DNA of 64,000 bases from Leadbetterella lacunae (GCF_042649125.1 NZ_JBHRYQ010000001.1:930001-994000), one strand, 5' to 3'; shown: positions 33,923-43,767, counted from the first letter of the stretch. Notes: generated by a model from the sequence alone, not told the origin. Made by a program: numbers and translations.

Positions 33923-34309
33923 ATGGTAGCAGCAGTCACCAATGGAATTAAAGTAAGTGTAGTGACCGAATATCAACCATTTTATTCGGATCCTTCTCGA
34001 TATCACTTTGCTTTTTCGTATCGAATAAAAATAGAAAATAACTCTGACGCCACGGTTCAACTTATGAGACGTAGGTGGGAGATTTTTGATGCCACCTATC
34101 ACAAATACGAAGTCAAAGGAGACGGAGTAGTAGGAATTCAGCCCGTTATAGAGCCTGGCAAATCGCACGAATATGTTTCGGGGTGTAACTTTAATTCCGT
34201 AATTGGTAAAATGGAAGGTGAGTTTTATATGGAAAGACTTATAGATGGAAAACAAATAGAAGTTATAATTCCTAAATTCGTGATGATTGTACCCTATATT
34301 CTTAACTAA
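33923..34309 (+). CDS. apaG: ApaG-domain protein
   Basis: A 128-residue ApaG/DUF525 immunoglobulin-like protein: VSVVTEYQPFYSDP, then FSYRIKIENNSD, QLMRRRWEIFDA, and GVVGIQPVIEPGKSHEY with the conserved glycine-rich turn. ApaG is linked genetically to Co2+/Mg2+ tolerance in enterics, and related domains occur in F-box proteins; its biochemical role remains unclear. It is followed after 3 bp by a methyltransferase gene, suggesting coupling. No exact promoter element was found upstream. Confidence 0.9.
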   Translation: MVAAVTNGIKVSVVTEYQPFYSDPSRYHFAFSYRIKIENNSDATVQLMRRRWEIFDATYHKYEVKGDGVVGIQPVIEPGKSHEYVSGCNFNSVIGKMEGEFYMERLIDGKQIEVIIPKFVMIVPYILN

Positions 34310-34312
34310 TCT

Positions 34313-35080
34313 GTGTATTTAGACTTCATTAAGTATTATTTTAAGGCAAAAAATGCTCACGGCATACATTCGCCTTTTGTTTTTGATTTTTATAACAATG
34401 TTTTTAAGTCAAAAGAAAATTCGGATAAGATTGATAAAATAGAGCGTTTAAGAGAAAGAAATCTCTCAAATTCTGAAAAGATAGAAATCCAAGACTTTGG
34501 GGCGGGCTCGAGATTTTTCAATAGCAACAAAAGGTCAGTAGCTTCTATAACTAAAAGCTCTTCTAAACCACTAAAATGGGCAACTTTGATAGCCAAAATA
34601 GCCAAACATTACAATTATGATAAAATAATAGAGCTCGGCACTTCTGTTGGTTTTACTACAGCATACATATCTCAAATAAACCAAAATGCAACAATAGACA
34701 CCTTTGAAGGTTGTCCAAATATCAATGCATTGGCTAAAGCGAATCACCGTGAATTGAGTATTTCAAATGTAAACTATCACGAAGGAAACATTAATGAGAC
34801 CCTTCCGAAGTTATTGAGCGAAATAGAACATGTAGACCTCGTATTTTTTGACGCTAATCACCAATATGAGCCAACAATTCAATACTTTGAGTGGTGTTTA
34901 ACCAAAGCTCATGAAAAGTCATGTTTTGTTTTTGACGATATTTATTGGTCAGAAGGCATGAAAAAGGCATGGAAACAAATAAAATCACATCCTCAAGTAA
35001 GAATATCGCTTGATTTTTTCTTTATAGGGATTGTGTTTTTTGACCCAAAACTATCTAAGCAAGGTTTTGTATTGAAGTAA
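34313..35080 (+). CDS. Class I SAM-dependent methyltransferase (O-methyltransferase-like)
   Basis: 255 residues from a GTG at 34313; no ATG fits this N-terminus. It has the Bacteroidota-type opening NAHGIHSPFVFDF, SAM motif I as IIELGTSVGFTTAYI (~104-118), DTFEGCPN at strand 2, and DLVFFDANHQYEP with an acidic pair typical of metal-dependent O-methyltransferases. The substrate is unknown. It is tightly spaced after apaG (3 bp). Confidence 0.8.
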   Translation: MYLDFIKYYFKAKNAHGIHSPFVFDFYNNVFKSKENSDKIDKIERLRERNLSNSEKIEIQDFGAGSRFFNSNKRSVASITKSSSKPLKWATLIAKIAKHYNYDKIIELGTSVGFTTAYISQINQNATIDTFEGCPNINALAKANHRELSISNVNYHEGNINETLPKLLSEIEHVDLVFFDANHQYEPTIQYFEWCLTKAHEKSCFVFDDIYWSEGMKKAWKQIKSHPQVRISLDFFFIGIVFFDPKLSKQGFVLK

Positions 35081-35211
35081 AAATATTTTCATCTTCAAAT
35101 TATTTCGTTTCATACTTTATAAGCAGCAGATTCAACTTCAAATAACCAAAGTTAAATATTTTTAAAGTACATTTAAGGTGTAAATTTATCAGTACCTTAT
35201 TTTGCCTTTTA

Positions 35212-36351
35212 ATGGTTAATCCAAAGTTTCTTTTCCTATTTATATTTTCTACCTTATTATTTGCATGTGTTGAGCCTTTTGAGATAAATTTAAATACAAA
35301 AGATAAAATTTTATTTATTGAAGCTGATTTAAACAACATTGACGATAACCAAAGCATAACCCTTCAATATAATTTCCCCTCGAATAGTAGTATCGAATAT
35401 GTGGGAATAGATAATGCAAAAGTAGAAGTTATAGAAAACGGCAGCAACATAATCTCTTGCTCGTTTTCTTCGGAAGGTACATATCTTTTACCAACAAAAT
35501 TTAAAACCAAAATAGGGGCAGAATATCAACTTCACTTTACGCTTGCTGATGGCAGCGAATACAAATCATCCATTGAAACTTCTCAAGATGTGCCACCTAT
35601 AAGTAATGTTTACTCAAGATTTGTTTCTAAATCAATCGCATGGGAACAAAGCATGCTCGACGGTCACGAAATTTTTATTGACACCAAAGACAATCCCACT
35701 GAAGGCGACTTCTATTTATGGCAATGGAAAATGTATGAGAAGGAATCTTACTGCATATCTTGTCAAGGAGGAAAATACTACAACAACCCGCTTCCATTGG
35801 GCGTGTGTATAGACGATGCTAACTTAAAAAGAAGAAATATCACCTATGATTATCAATGTTCGGGCGATTGTTGGGATATAATATTCAGTAACAAAGTAAA
35901 TATTATGAGCGACATTTATACCAATTCGGGTGAAATCAAAAACCGCTTGGTAGCTGAAATCCCATTTTTTCAGTTTAAAGAGTGCGTGGTCGAAATCCAG
36001 CAATTTTCAATTTCAAAAAGTGCCTTTGACTATTTTAATCTGATAATACAGCAAAACCAAAACAATGGCTCGCTAGCAGATACCCCCCCAGCAGGATTAA
36101 TAGGCAACATAAAAAACATAAATAACTCCGTAGAAGCCGTGGGTGGCTTTTTTGTGGTCGCAGCTAAAACCACCTATAACTATTGGCTAAAAAGAGACGA
36201 TTACGCGAATGGTACCGTTCCTTACGGTACACTTAATGGCAGAGCACCAAGCCCAGAATTGGCAGGAGCCGATACATCTCGACCGCCTTTTGCACCCTGT
36301 ATAGAATCAAAAACAAGAACCGCCGTAAAACCCCAAGGATGGCTTAAATGA
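35212..36351 (+). CDS. DUF4249 lipoprotein, first of two
   Basis: A 379-residue DUF4249 lipoprotein: signal ending LLFAC, Cys19 lipidated, then VEPFEINL. An N-terminal Ig-like beta domain spans ~30-130. The central region has a paired-Cys motif (YCISCQGGKYY, LGVCID) and CSGDCWDI, followed by NIMSDIYTNSGEIKNRL. The family function is not established. DUF4249 genes commonly lie next to TonB receptors, as here, so a surface accessory role in uptake is inferred. It overlaps the next paralogue by 4 bp. Confidence 0.88.
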   Translation: MVNPKFLFLFIFSTLLFACVEPFEINLNTKDKILFIEADLNNIDDNQSITLQYNFPSNSSIEYVGIDNAKVEVIENGSNIISCSFSSEGTYLLPTKFKTKIGAEYQLHFTLADGSEYKSSIETSQDVPPISNVYSRFVSKSIAWEQSMLDGHEIFIDTKDNPTEGDFYLWQWKMYEKESYCISCQGGKYYNNPLPLGVCIDDANLKRRNITYDYQCSGDCWDIIFSNKVNIMSDIYTNSGEIKNRLVAEIPFFQFKECVVEIQQFSISKSAFDYFNLIIQQNQNNGSLADTPPAGLIGNIKNINNSVEAVGGFFVVAAKTTYNYWLKRDDYANGTVPYGTLNGRAPSPELAGADTSRPPFAPCIESKTRTAVKPQGWLK

Positions 36352-37490
36352 AAACTAAAACCTTATTAATTGTTGCATTTATTTTTGCAATCAGCATACC
36401 TATTGCATGTGTAGAGCCCATAAATCTCAAAATATCGACTAATGTCAGTATTTTGAGTATTGATGGAACCATAGATGATTCAGATCGTGAACAATATATC
36501 TCTATCAAAAAATCGCTACCGAGTAGCGGAAATGTCACCTATGCTCCAGAAAAACTTGCGAAAGTGAGCATTAAAGAAAATGGAAACAAAGTATACGACT
36601 GCGTAGAAAAAGCTCCTGGACTATATTATTTGCCTATTGGTTTTAAAACCATTGTAGGCAATACCTATGTTTTAAATATCACACTTAGCGATGGAAAAAC
36701 GTATAAGTCAGAGGAGGAGAAAATGAGATCAACTCCTGAGATATCGCTATTAAGTGTAAAATTTGAACCTGAAGGTATCACAAGAGGAAACACAAAACTA
36801 CCGGCACACGCAATCTATCTTGACAGTAAAGACTCTCCCGAAACAGGCGATTATTATCTCTGGTCATGGAAATTATTTGAAAAACAGAATTATTGCAAAA
36901 CATGTGAAGGAAGTTATTACGTGACATATCCTGCCCCTCAGGGGAAATGTATTGAAACTGCAGCATTAAGAGAAGCAGAAACCATTTACGATTATGCTTG
37001 CGATGGCAATTGTTGGGATATTTTTAAATCGCAGGATATAAACATAATGAGTGATGTTTATTCGAATGGAAACGAAATAAAGAATAGGCTCATCGGTAAA
37101 ATTCCGTATTTCCAAACAAATGGATTTCTGATAGAAGTCACCCAGCAAAATGTAAGTCCTTCTGCGTTTAGATATTTAAAGATACTTGCAAGCCAATCTC
37201 AAACAAATGGAACGCTTGCCGATGCACCACCAGCTGCTTTGATTGGGAACATTACCAACATAAACGATAAATATGAAAGTGTGGGAGGATACTTTAGAGT
37301 AGGAAACGCTAAAACAAAAAGACTGTGGGTAAATAGAACAGATGCTATTGGATTTACCCCACTCGGATTTTACGGAGGTAGATTAGTAAATCCCGAGCCA
37401 GCGGGTGATGACCCGAATAGGCCTCCAAGAGCAATTTGTGTAAAATCTGAAACTCGCACTCCCGTAATGCCTGAAGGCTGGAGGTTTTAA
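36348..37490 (+). CDS. DUF4249 lipoprotein, second of two
   Basis: A 380-residue paralogue of the preceding protein: lipobox PIAC (Cys21) followed by VEPINLKIS. It has the same block order, YCKTCEGSYY, CDGNCWDIF and NIMSDVYSNGNEIKNRL, and both end in a proline-rich tail (PPRAICVKSETRTPV). The conserved Cys pairs suggest disulfides or metal binding in the envelope. Start and stop codons overlap (ATGA), and the TonB receptor follows after 29 bp, so the three genes form one transcription unit. Confidence 0.88.
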   Translation: MKTKTLLIVAFIFAISIPIACVEPINLKISTNVSILSIDGTIDDSDREQYISIKKSLPSSGNVTYAPEKLAKVSIKENGNKVYDCVEKAPGLYYLPIGFKTIVGNTYVLNITLSDGKTYKSEEEKMRSTPEISLLSVKFEPEGITRGNTKLPAHAIYLDSKDSPETGDYYLWSWKLFEKQNYCKTCEGSYYVTYPAPQGKCIETAALREAETIYDYACDGNCWDIFKSQDINIMSDVYSNGNEIKNRLIGKIPYFQTNGFLIEVTQQNVSPSAFRYLKILASQSQTNGTLADAPPAALIGNITNINDKYESVGGYFRVGNAKTKRLWVNRTDAIGFTPLGFYGGRLVNPEPAGDDPNRPPRAICVKSETRTPVMPEGWRF

Positions 37491-37519
37491 TTATTGATAT
37501 TTTAATAAAAACAGAAAGA

Positions 37520-39910
37520 ATGAAAAAATATATACTTGGGATCTTTATTATCATATTGACAACTAACGCATTCGCTCAGAATATCGTAACAATTTCTGGC
37601 CAGGTTTTAGATTCATTGACTGCCGAGCCACTAATAGGAGCATCTATAAATGTCAACTATGGCCAAATGAACCTCACCACAGATAACAAAGGAAAGTTTG
37701 CTTTCTCTTTTCCCAAAAAAGAAATGGCAATAGTTATTAAATTTGTAGGTTATAGGCCTTGGAGAACTGTAATTTCTGGTCAAAGTGACAAGGTGTTTAA
37801 CATTCGTCTTCAACAGGTTTCAAACGACCTTGAAGAAGTACTAGTAAGCACCAAAGGTGCCGACGCGTTGGTTAAAAGACCCATTTTAGGAGTAAATTCT
37901 CTTAATATTAAAACTTTAAGTAAAATCCCGACGGCATTGGGAGAAATAGATATTTTGAGAGGCCTACAAATGCTACCCGGTGTAACCAGCGTAGGTGAAG
38001 CTGCAAACGGCGTAAATATTAGGGGAGGAGCAACTGACCAAAATTTGATTTTGTTAGACGACGCACCTATTTTTAATCCTACCCACATGTTCGGTTTGTT
38101 TTCGGCATTTCCTTCTGAAGCAGTTTCTAGTTTTGACTTGTACAAAGGAAATGTACCCACACGTTTTGGGGGAAGAGCAGCTGCGGTTTTAGATGTAAGC
38201 TTGGCAAATCCATCCTTAGAAAAATTTAAAATGTCAGGTGGAATTAGTCTAGTTTCTAACCGCATTAGAATAGAAACCCCAATCATAAAAGATAAATTAG
38301 GTATTTTGGTTTCAGGAAGGGGAGCTTTTAATGACTTTTTGCTTCCTTTGGCATCTGACAAACTCAAAAACATAAAAGCGAAGTTTGGCGATGGCTCATC
38401 TAAGATTTTCTATAAACCCAATAACAAAAATACGTTTACGCTCTCTACTTATGTTTCCAAAGATTTTTTCCAAACTGACGTGTTGGGTTCTATAAACGAA
38501 ATTAACTCAACAAATACCCAATATCAGTACCAGACGGTTAATAACACCCTAAATTGGTTTCATGCCATAAATAATAATTTAAACCTTCAAACTAAGTTAA
38601 TTACCTCAAATTATAGACCTGAAACACTATTGCCAGAGTTAAATTCTGATAATAAAGTGAAAATAAAATCAGGAGTTAACTACAGACAGTTTAAGTCCAA
38701 TCTTAATTATTTTAAAGGCAAACACAAATTAGAAGTAGGCTTCGACGCGATAAATTATTTGATAAACCCAGGAGAATTAGACCCAGGAGCCAACCCAAAC
38801 ATTACTTCGGTAAAAACCCAAAAAGAAAACGGCCTTGAAACTGGACTTTATATAGAAGATGAAATAGAACTGGGGCCAAAGCTATTGATAACGGGGGGCG
38901 TCCGATATTCTTACTTTATGAATTTGGGACCGGGTTCATACAGAGAATATGCTACAGGATTGCCACGTGACGAAATCTCACTTATTGATACGGTGTTTGT
39001 AACTGGCAAAAAAATCATGAACTCATATGGAGGTTTTGAGCCAAGATTTGGATTAAGATATCAATTAGACGAGCAAAAATCTATAAAAATCGGGTACAAT
39101 TTGATGAGGCAGTATTTACAGGTTGTAACCAATACCACAACACCTTTGCCAACTTCGAGGTGGAAAACTTCTGATGGATACATAAAACCACAAGTGAGTA
39201 AACTATATACGATTGGGTATTTTCAAGAGTTGGAACAAAAAATTTATGAATTCTCAGTTGAGGCATATTTGAGGCTCACTAAAAATATAGTGGACTATAA
39301 GCCGGGTGCCGATTTCTTATTACAAGAATATCCTGAGAGTCAACTTCTACAAGGAAAAAATAGGTCGTATGGTTTTGAGTTTATGATATCGAAAAAGAAA
39401 GGTGAACTAACCGGTTGGGCAAACTATACGTATTCCAGAAGCTTAAATATGGTGAATGAGGGACCAGCGGTTTCGCAACAAATAAATTTGGGAGATTGGT
39501 ACAGAGCAAATTACGATAGACCACATTCGGTAAATGCCACAGTGGTTATTAACCAAGGTTCACACCATGATTTTTCTTTTAACTTTACTTATAGTACCGG
39601 TAGACCATTTACAATGCCACAAGGCTTTATTCAGTATCAAGACAGGTCTTATCCGTTTTATTCTTTGAGAAACAATGCCCGAATTCCTGACTACCACCGC
39701 CTTGATTTCGCATGGAATATTTATAATCCATCGATGGATCCTAAAAAGCGTTGGAAAGGAAACTGGACTTTTACTATTTATAATCTTTATGGGCGAAAAA
39801 ATGCGTATTCGGTATTCCTAAAACCACGCGGAAACATTATTGACGCTTACAAGCTTACGGTATTTGGAGCTCCGTTGATTTCACTTTCATATAATTTCAA
39901 ATTCTTTTAA
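37520..39910 (+). CDS. TonB-dependent receptor with carboxypeptidase-regulatory-like domain
   Basis: A 796-residue outer-membrane receptor: signal ending NAFAQ (~20), a CarboxypepD_reg-like domain at ~25-100 (SGQVLDSLTAEPLIGASI), a plug at ~125-230 (LPGVTSVGEAANGVNIRGG, VPTRFGGRAAAVLDV), then a barrel ending SLSYNFKFF. It is shorter than SusC proteins, lacks the SusC VVVGYG signature and has no SusD partner. The two DUF4249 lipoproteins upstream are the likely partners. The ligand is unknown: iron complex, peptide or other small molecule. Confidence 0.92.
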   Translation: MKKYILGIFIIILTTNAFAQNIVTISGQVLDSLTAEPLIGASINVNYGQMNLTTDNKGKFAFSFPKKEMAIVIKFVGYRPWRTVISGQSDKVFNIRLQQVSNDLEEVLVSTKGADALVKRPILGVNSLNIKTLSKIPTALGEIDILRGLQMLPGVTSVGEAANGVNIRGGATDQNLILLDDAPIFNPTHMFGLFSAFPSEAVSSFDLYKGNVPTRFGGRAAAVLDVSLANPSLEKFKMSGGISLVSNRIRIETPIIKDKLGILVSGRGAFNDFLLPLASDKLKNIKAKFGDGSSKIFYKPNNKNTFTLSTYVSKDFFQTDVLGSINEINSTNTQYQYQTVNNTLNWFHAINNNLNLQTKLITSNYRPETLLPELNSDNKVKIKSGVNYRQFKSNLNYFKGKHKLEVGFDAINYLINPGELDPGANPNITSVKTQKENGLETGLYIEDEIELGPKLLITGGVRYSYFMNLGPGSYREYATGLPRDEISLIDTVFVTGKKIMNSYGGFEPRFGLRYQLDEQKSIKIGYNLMRQYLQVVTNTTTPLPTSRWKTSDGYIKPQVSKLYTIGYFQELEQKIYEFSVEAYLRLTKNIVDYKPGADFLLQEYPESQLLQGKNRSYGFEFMISKKKGELTGWANYTYSRSLNMVNEGPAVSQQINLGDWYRANYDRPHSVNATVVINQGSHHDFSFNFTYSTGRPFTMPQGFIQYQDRSYPFYSLRNNARIPDYHRLDFAWNIYNPSMDPKKRWKGNWTFTIYNLYGRKNAYSVFLKPRGNIIDAYKLTVFGAPLISLSYNFKFF

Positions 39911-39956
39911 TGATTAAAAAGAGAAATTTGAATTGAAAATCTGACAAAAAGACATA

Positions 39957-39992
39957 AAAATGCCCAGTAAGAAATTTCTCACTGGGCATTTT
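39957..39992. terminator. Bidirectional terminator between the TonB receptor and ctlX
   Basis: AAAATGCCCAGT (39957-39968) pairs exactly with ACTGGGCATTTT (39981-39992). It serves both convergent transcripts. Confidence 0.9.
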
Positions 39993-39998
39993 ATTTAT

Positions 39999-40925
39999 TT
40001 ATTTCTTTACTAACAGGTTTTCTGCAATCATACATCTAGCAGAGCCACCACCCATAGTTTCTATATATCCGAGGTCTACCGCTATTATCTCAGCTTTATC
40101 TTCCAAGTTTCTGATTTGTGCTTTTGTCAAAGAATTATGAGCTTTTTCTGACATAATCAAAAAACGTTTTTCTGAAGCATTTTTTACCAAAAGCATATTT
40201 CCGGCGAAATTCTCCATTTGATCCATCGTGATTTCTATCACTTCTTTTGAGGTAGCTTCTAGTTTTTTCTTTACTTTAAGGCGTTCGTCTAAGTCAGTGA
40301 TGGCATCCAAACAAATCACACAGAAAGTCTCTCCCATGCACATCATTACGTTTGTATGGTAAATAGGCACTCCGTTTCTATCATTGGCCGAAAACGTAAC
40401 TACTTCGTAGCCGTTCATCTGTTTCTGCCACGCTTTTAACACATCTTGGTTTGTTCTGGTAGATAAACATGCGTACGCTACACGGTGCATTCTGTCAAAT
40501 ACCAAACTGCCTGTACCTTCCAAATATTTTCCTTCTTTTTCGAAGTGTGTAAAGTCCAAAATCACATCTAAATCAAAATCTTTTTTAAGATAATCCAAAA
40601 TATCCGTTCTTCTTTCAGCACGTCTATTTTCTGCCTCCATTGGGTACAAAATAGCTTTTCCGCTAAAATGTAAGGAAAGCCAGTTATTTGGGAAAATGCT
40701 ATCCGGAGTATGTGGCTCTAAGGTGTCTTCAAAAACTTTGACGTTAATATCTCTAAGTCTTAGTTGCTCCACAAATTCATCAAATGAGGTTTGAACTGCA
40801 ATTTGAAGTTCGTTTTCATCTACTTTTACATCATTTTGAAAGGCATTTGATTCCGCAGTTTGCTTGTTACTGCAGAAGCGAACTGGCCTTATCATTATTA
40901 GGTTTGAAGTTACTTGTTCTTGCAT
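39999..40925 (-). CDS. ctlX: CtlX-type citrulline hydrolase (guanidine-modifying superfamily)
   Basis: A 308-residue protein of the amidinotransferase/deiminase fold. It has IMIRPVRFCSN near the N-terminus, the substrate-binding Asp/Asn block PDSIFPNNWLSLH, LEGTGSLVFDR, the catalytic His region YHTNVMMCMG, and the nucleophile Cys298 in GGGSARCM. It matches the CtlX group, which hydrolyses citrulline to ornithine in Francisella. An arginine deiminase is encoded 21 bp upstream, consistent with citrulline as substrate. The exact reaction is inferred from family and context. Confidence 0.8.
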   Translation of the reverse strand: MQEQVTSNLIMIRPVRFCSNKQTAESNAFQNDVKVDENELQIAVQTSFDEFVEQLRLRDINVKVFEDTLEPHTPDSIFPNNWLSLHFSGKAILYPMEAENRRAERRTDILDYLKKDFDLDVILDFTHFEKEGKYLEGTGSLVFDRMHRVAYACLSTRTNQDVLKAWQKQMNGYEVVTFSANDRNGVPIYHTNVMMCMGETFCVICLDAITDLDERLKVKKKLEATSKEVIEITMDQMENFAGNMLLVKNASEKRFLIMSEKAHNSLTKAQIRNLEDKAEIIAVDLGYIETMGGGSARCMIAENLLVKK

Positions 40926-40946
40926 TGTTTTATATTTGGTTTGTTG

Positions 40947-42404
40947 TTAGTTCTCAAAAAAAGGTTTTCTCAAAATAGGCATACTCATACAATGTGAGCC
41001 ACCTCTAGCCCTCGAAAGTTCCGCCGAAGGCAACATAATTACGGTGTTTTTCATTTCAGAAGGCACTTTGCGTCCACTTTCAAAAAGCTCTAGAATATCT
41101 TCTACCCGATAGATTTCAAAGCCTTTTTCCTGAAAAGCCTCCATGGTTTTATCATTTCTGTCATAACCAACAGCTACACCCTCTTGAATTACCAAAAGGT
41201 TACAAGAGTCAGTCCATTGCTCACGAGCTCCGTATGGAAAAGCATTATTACCCGAATATATAAACTCTACAGGTTCTTTACATTTTAAATCAACTTCTGA
41301 GACATGTTTGAGCAGACTTTCTAAGTTTTCAAAAGAGCGATGTTTTACAACGCCTTCTTCTTTATAAAACTGCTTAATCAAAATTTCCTCGTGGGTAATT
41401 CTTTGGCCCAATTCGTCCCAAACGAGCTCCTTATTAGCAAATTCGTTAGTTCTGCCCAATGAACCTAATAAAACCCATACGTTTCGTTTTATTTGGGTAA
41501 AAATAGTGTCTATGTGCATGTAGTCTCTTTTGGCGGGTATTTTTACCAATGAGACTTTTTTTACGATGTCTTTTTCAAAAAGCTTATTTATCACCTGTCT
41601 GGCAGCCTCTACAGACGTTCTTTCAGAAAGGCCTATTAAAAGGTGATCGGGACCAACCATCATTACGTCTCCGCCTTCTAGCGTATCCACACGTGTGCTC
41701 TGCTCGTCTTCTGGCAATAAAAAATGATCTTCGTCTTCCTCTATTTCTATTATTTTCCCCCTTAAATCCTCAAAAAATGGGTGATTGAAAAAAATATACT
41801 TGGCCAAAAGCGATTCTCTCGAACGAGCGGCTTTGGCGGGTTTGTTTAATAATATATGGTCGTTTATTACGATACCGATATCACGCGTAAAAATTAGGTT
41901 TGGAATAGGAGGGAAAAACATTTCACCTTCGTTTGTCATTCCGGTAATCAATATTTTGGAAAGTTCGGTGGTTTCATAATCCATGAATTTCTTCATTTCC
42001 ACGTATGAACATTCCTCTATTGCACTTACTGCGGCCACTAACTGTGGTTTTACCTCAGGCATTTTGAGTACATCTGCCAAAAGCGTTTCAAACTCAATAA
42101 CTTTGTCTGAATTAAAATAATCAGGCGAACTTGGCTTAAAAAATCCTCTTTTAGTATCTGCCTTAATTGCAGCGGCTTTATTCTGAATTTTTTCTGGGTC
42201 CAAAAAATACAACAACAGTTTTACGTAATAGTCATATTCTTTTTTTCGCATAGTGTCAAGGTGAATAATGTCTTCAAATAGCCAATCTTGGGCTTTAGAA
42301 GGCACCACTTTACCCAATCCACTGTCAGGACTGTGTATAATTAAGCGTTCTAGTTTTGTAATTTCCGAATCTACATAGATTCTCTTCTTTTCGGTTGTAT
42401 TCAT
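40947..42404 (-). CDS. Arginine deiminase-family protein
   Basis: A 485-residue deiminase, longer than the ~410 aa of classical ArcA because of N-terminal and central insertions. Catalytic motifs are all present: FTRD, LEGGD with the substrate Asp, the His region DYMHIDTIFT, GREQWTD, and Cys472 in RARGGSHCMSMPI near the C-terminus. It should hydrolyse arginine to citrulline and ammonia. No carbamate kinase or ornithine carbamoyltransferase is adjacent; the ctlX neighbour instead suggests direct conversion to ornithine. It lies between phoD and ctlX in one minus-strand unit. Confidence 0.87.
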   Translation of the reverse strand: MNTTEKKRIYVDSEITKLERLIIHSPDSGLGKVVPSKAQDWLFEDIIHLDTMRKKEYDYYVKLLLYFLDPEKIQNKAAAIKADTKRGFFKPSSPDYFNSDKVIEFETLLADVLKMPEVKPQLVAAVSAIEECSYVEMKKFMDYETTELSKILITGMTNEGEMFFPPIPNLIFTRDIGIVINDHILLNKPAKAARSRESLLAKYIFFNHPFFEDLRGKIIEIEEDEDHFLLPEDEQSTRVDTLEGGDVMMVGPDHLLIGLSERTSVEAARQVINKLFEKDIVKKVSLVKIPAKRDYMHIDTIFTQIKRNVWVLLGSLGRTNEFANKELVWDELGQRITHEEILIKQFYKEEGVVKHRSFENLESLLKHVSEVDLKCKEPVEFIYSGNNAFPYGAREQWTDSCNLLVIQEGVAVGYDRNDKTMEAFQEKGFEIYRVEDILELFESGRKVPSEMKNTVIMLPSAELSRARGGSHCMSMPILRKPFFEN

Positions 42405-42435
42405 TTATCTGTCTGATGAAGTTTATGTAAGGTCT

Positions 42436-43767
42436 TTATTTGGCTCTTAAATCGCGAGCCTTTATCTCATAGTCCCATTTTTTATTTCCTTGGCCATCCA
42501 TGATATTGATTTTAAGTACACGATCAGTTCTTTTGCCTGATACTTCTAAAATACCAAAAGTCTGCGAATTGTTCACTTCCGTACCTTCAACTATTGTTTT
42601 AGTCTCGTATTCCTCTTTGATAGGTGAACCCGCCGAAGAAGTTAAAGGCGAAACCGTTAGGTCATATAAAGGATAATTTGATCCTCTTTCAAGTTTTTGA
42701 AGGTTAGTGTGATGACGATCTCCCGTAATGAAGATTACACCAGATATTTTATTTTTCTCAATTTCGGCTAAAAGTCTTTGCCTTTCACCTGGAAAGGTGG
42801 CCATATTTTCAAAAACTGGAGCAGGGTTAACAACCTGCCCGCCAACAATCACAAATTTAAACGGAGCGGTAGAAGTAGCCAAGGCCTCGATTAACCATTT
42901 AAGCTGTTTTTCGCCAAAAAAATCTTTATTTTCGTCTAACAAATTGTTTGAAGCTCTGAAATACCTATTGTCAGTTAAGAAAAACTGTACATCTTCCCAC
43001 ATAAAAGAACCAGTTACTCCTTCGTTCTCAAAAATATAGTTTTGATTTCCCCAGAAATTCTTAAACGACTCTAAGGTCATGTTTTTGCCCCAAAATGTTC
43101 TGTCAGAATCATTTGGACCGAAATCATGATCGTCCCAAATGGCATAGTGATGGACATTGGCCCAAAGTGGTTGCAATTCTTTTTGACTTTTAAAGTGCGT
43201 ATACCTATGATTGATTCCCGTTTTAGTAAACCAATCTACTTCTCTCAAATAAATATTATCGCCACCCCAAACCATAAAATTTGGCTTTTGGTCATATATT
43301 TTTTCAAAAATACGAATATCCTTTCCGTAAGGTGTGCCGGGGCGGTCTACTTCTGTTTCATTGGTATATGTGCAACTTCCAACTGCAAATTTAAACGCAG
43401 GCGGGTCGGTTCTAAACTGCCAAAGTGTTTGGGTTTGGAACTCCATTGGGTAGTTTCTAACTACTTTTTTATTATTTACATATACCTCATAGCCGTATTT
43501 TTTTCCTGGCTGCACTTGGTCAGCTATTTGTTTGGTTACAAAAGCCGTATTTTTAGAAGTAGATGCTTCATCTGTAAAATATTTGACTGCAGGTGCTTCT
43601 TTATCCCAGTAGCAAAACTTCACTTTTGCCGCCTTTTCAGTTTGCACCCACAGCAAAACCTCTTTCATATCGGAGTACCCAAGCATGGGTCCTGACTTAA
43701 TCTGAGCGTAAGCATTTTGAAGAAAAAAAGAAAATAATACTAGTAAAATTCTAAAATTTGATTTCAT
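42436..43767 (-). CDS. PhoD-like metallophosphatase, secreted
   Basis: 443 residues from the ATG at 43767. That start gives MKSNFRILLVLF...NAYAQ, a clean signal peptide; the ATG at 43791 adds eight polar residues and is less likely. The N-terminal PhoD beta domain spans ~25-120. The metallophosphatase core has FAVGSC, MVWGGDNIYL with the first metal Asp, YAIWDDHDFGPND, and GVIFITGDRHHTN near 300. Related to alkaline phosphatase D; the phosphate ester cleaved is unknown. It heads the unit PhoD-ADI-CtlX (31-bp gap to the next gene). Confidence 0.87.
   Translation of the reverse strand: MKSNFRILLVLFSFFLQNAYAQIKSGPMLGYSDMKEVLLWVQTEKAAKVKFCYWDKEAPAVKYFTDEASTSKNTAFVTKQIADQVQPGKKYGYEVYVNNKKVVRNYPMEFQTQTLWQFRTDPPAFKFAVGSCTYTNETEVDRPGTPYGKDIRIFEKIYDQKPNFMVWGGDNIYLREVDWFTKTGINHRYTHFKSQKELQPLWANVHHYAIWDDHDFGPNDSDRTFWGKNMTLESFKNFWGNQNYIFENEGVTGSFMWEDVQFFLTDNRYFRASNNLLDENKDFFGEKQLKWLIEALATSTAPFKFVIVGGQVVNPAPVFENMATFPGERQRLLAEIEKNKISGVIFITGDRHHTNLQKLERGSNYPLYDLTVSPLTSSAGSPIKEEYETKTIVEGTEVNNSQTFGILEVSGKRTDRVLKINIMDGQGNKKWDYEIKARDLRAK

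Noticed and set aside
33914..34255. A 113-codon minus-strand frame opposite apaG
   Set aside because: It lies wholly across the well-supported apaG frame and resembles no known family.
37810..38373. A 187-codon minus-strand frame opposite the TonB receptor plug
   Set aside because: A shadow of a strongly conserved receptor domain on the other strand.
43126..43695. A 189-codon plus-strand frame opposite the PhoD gene
   Set aside because: Lies across the intact metallophosphatase motifs and has a random-looking Phe/Tyr/Cys-rich composition.
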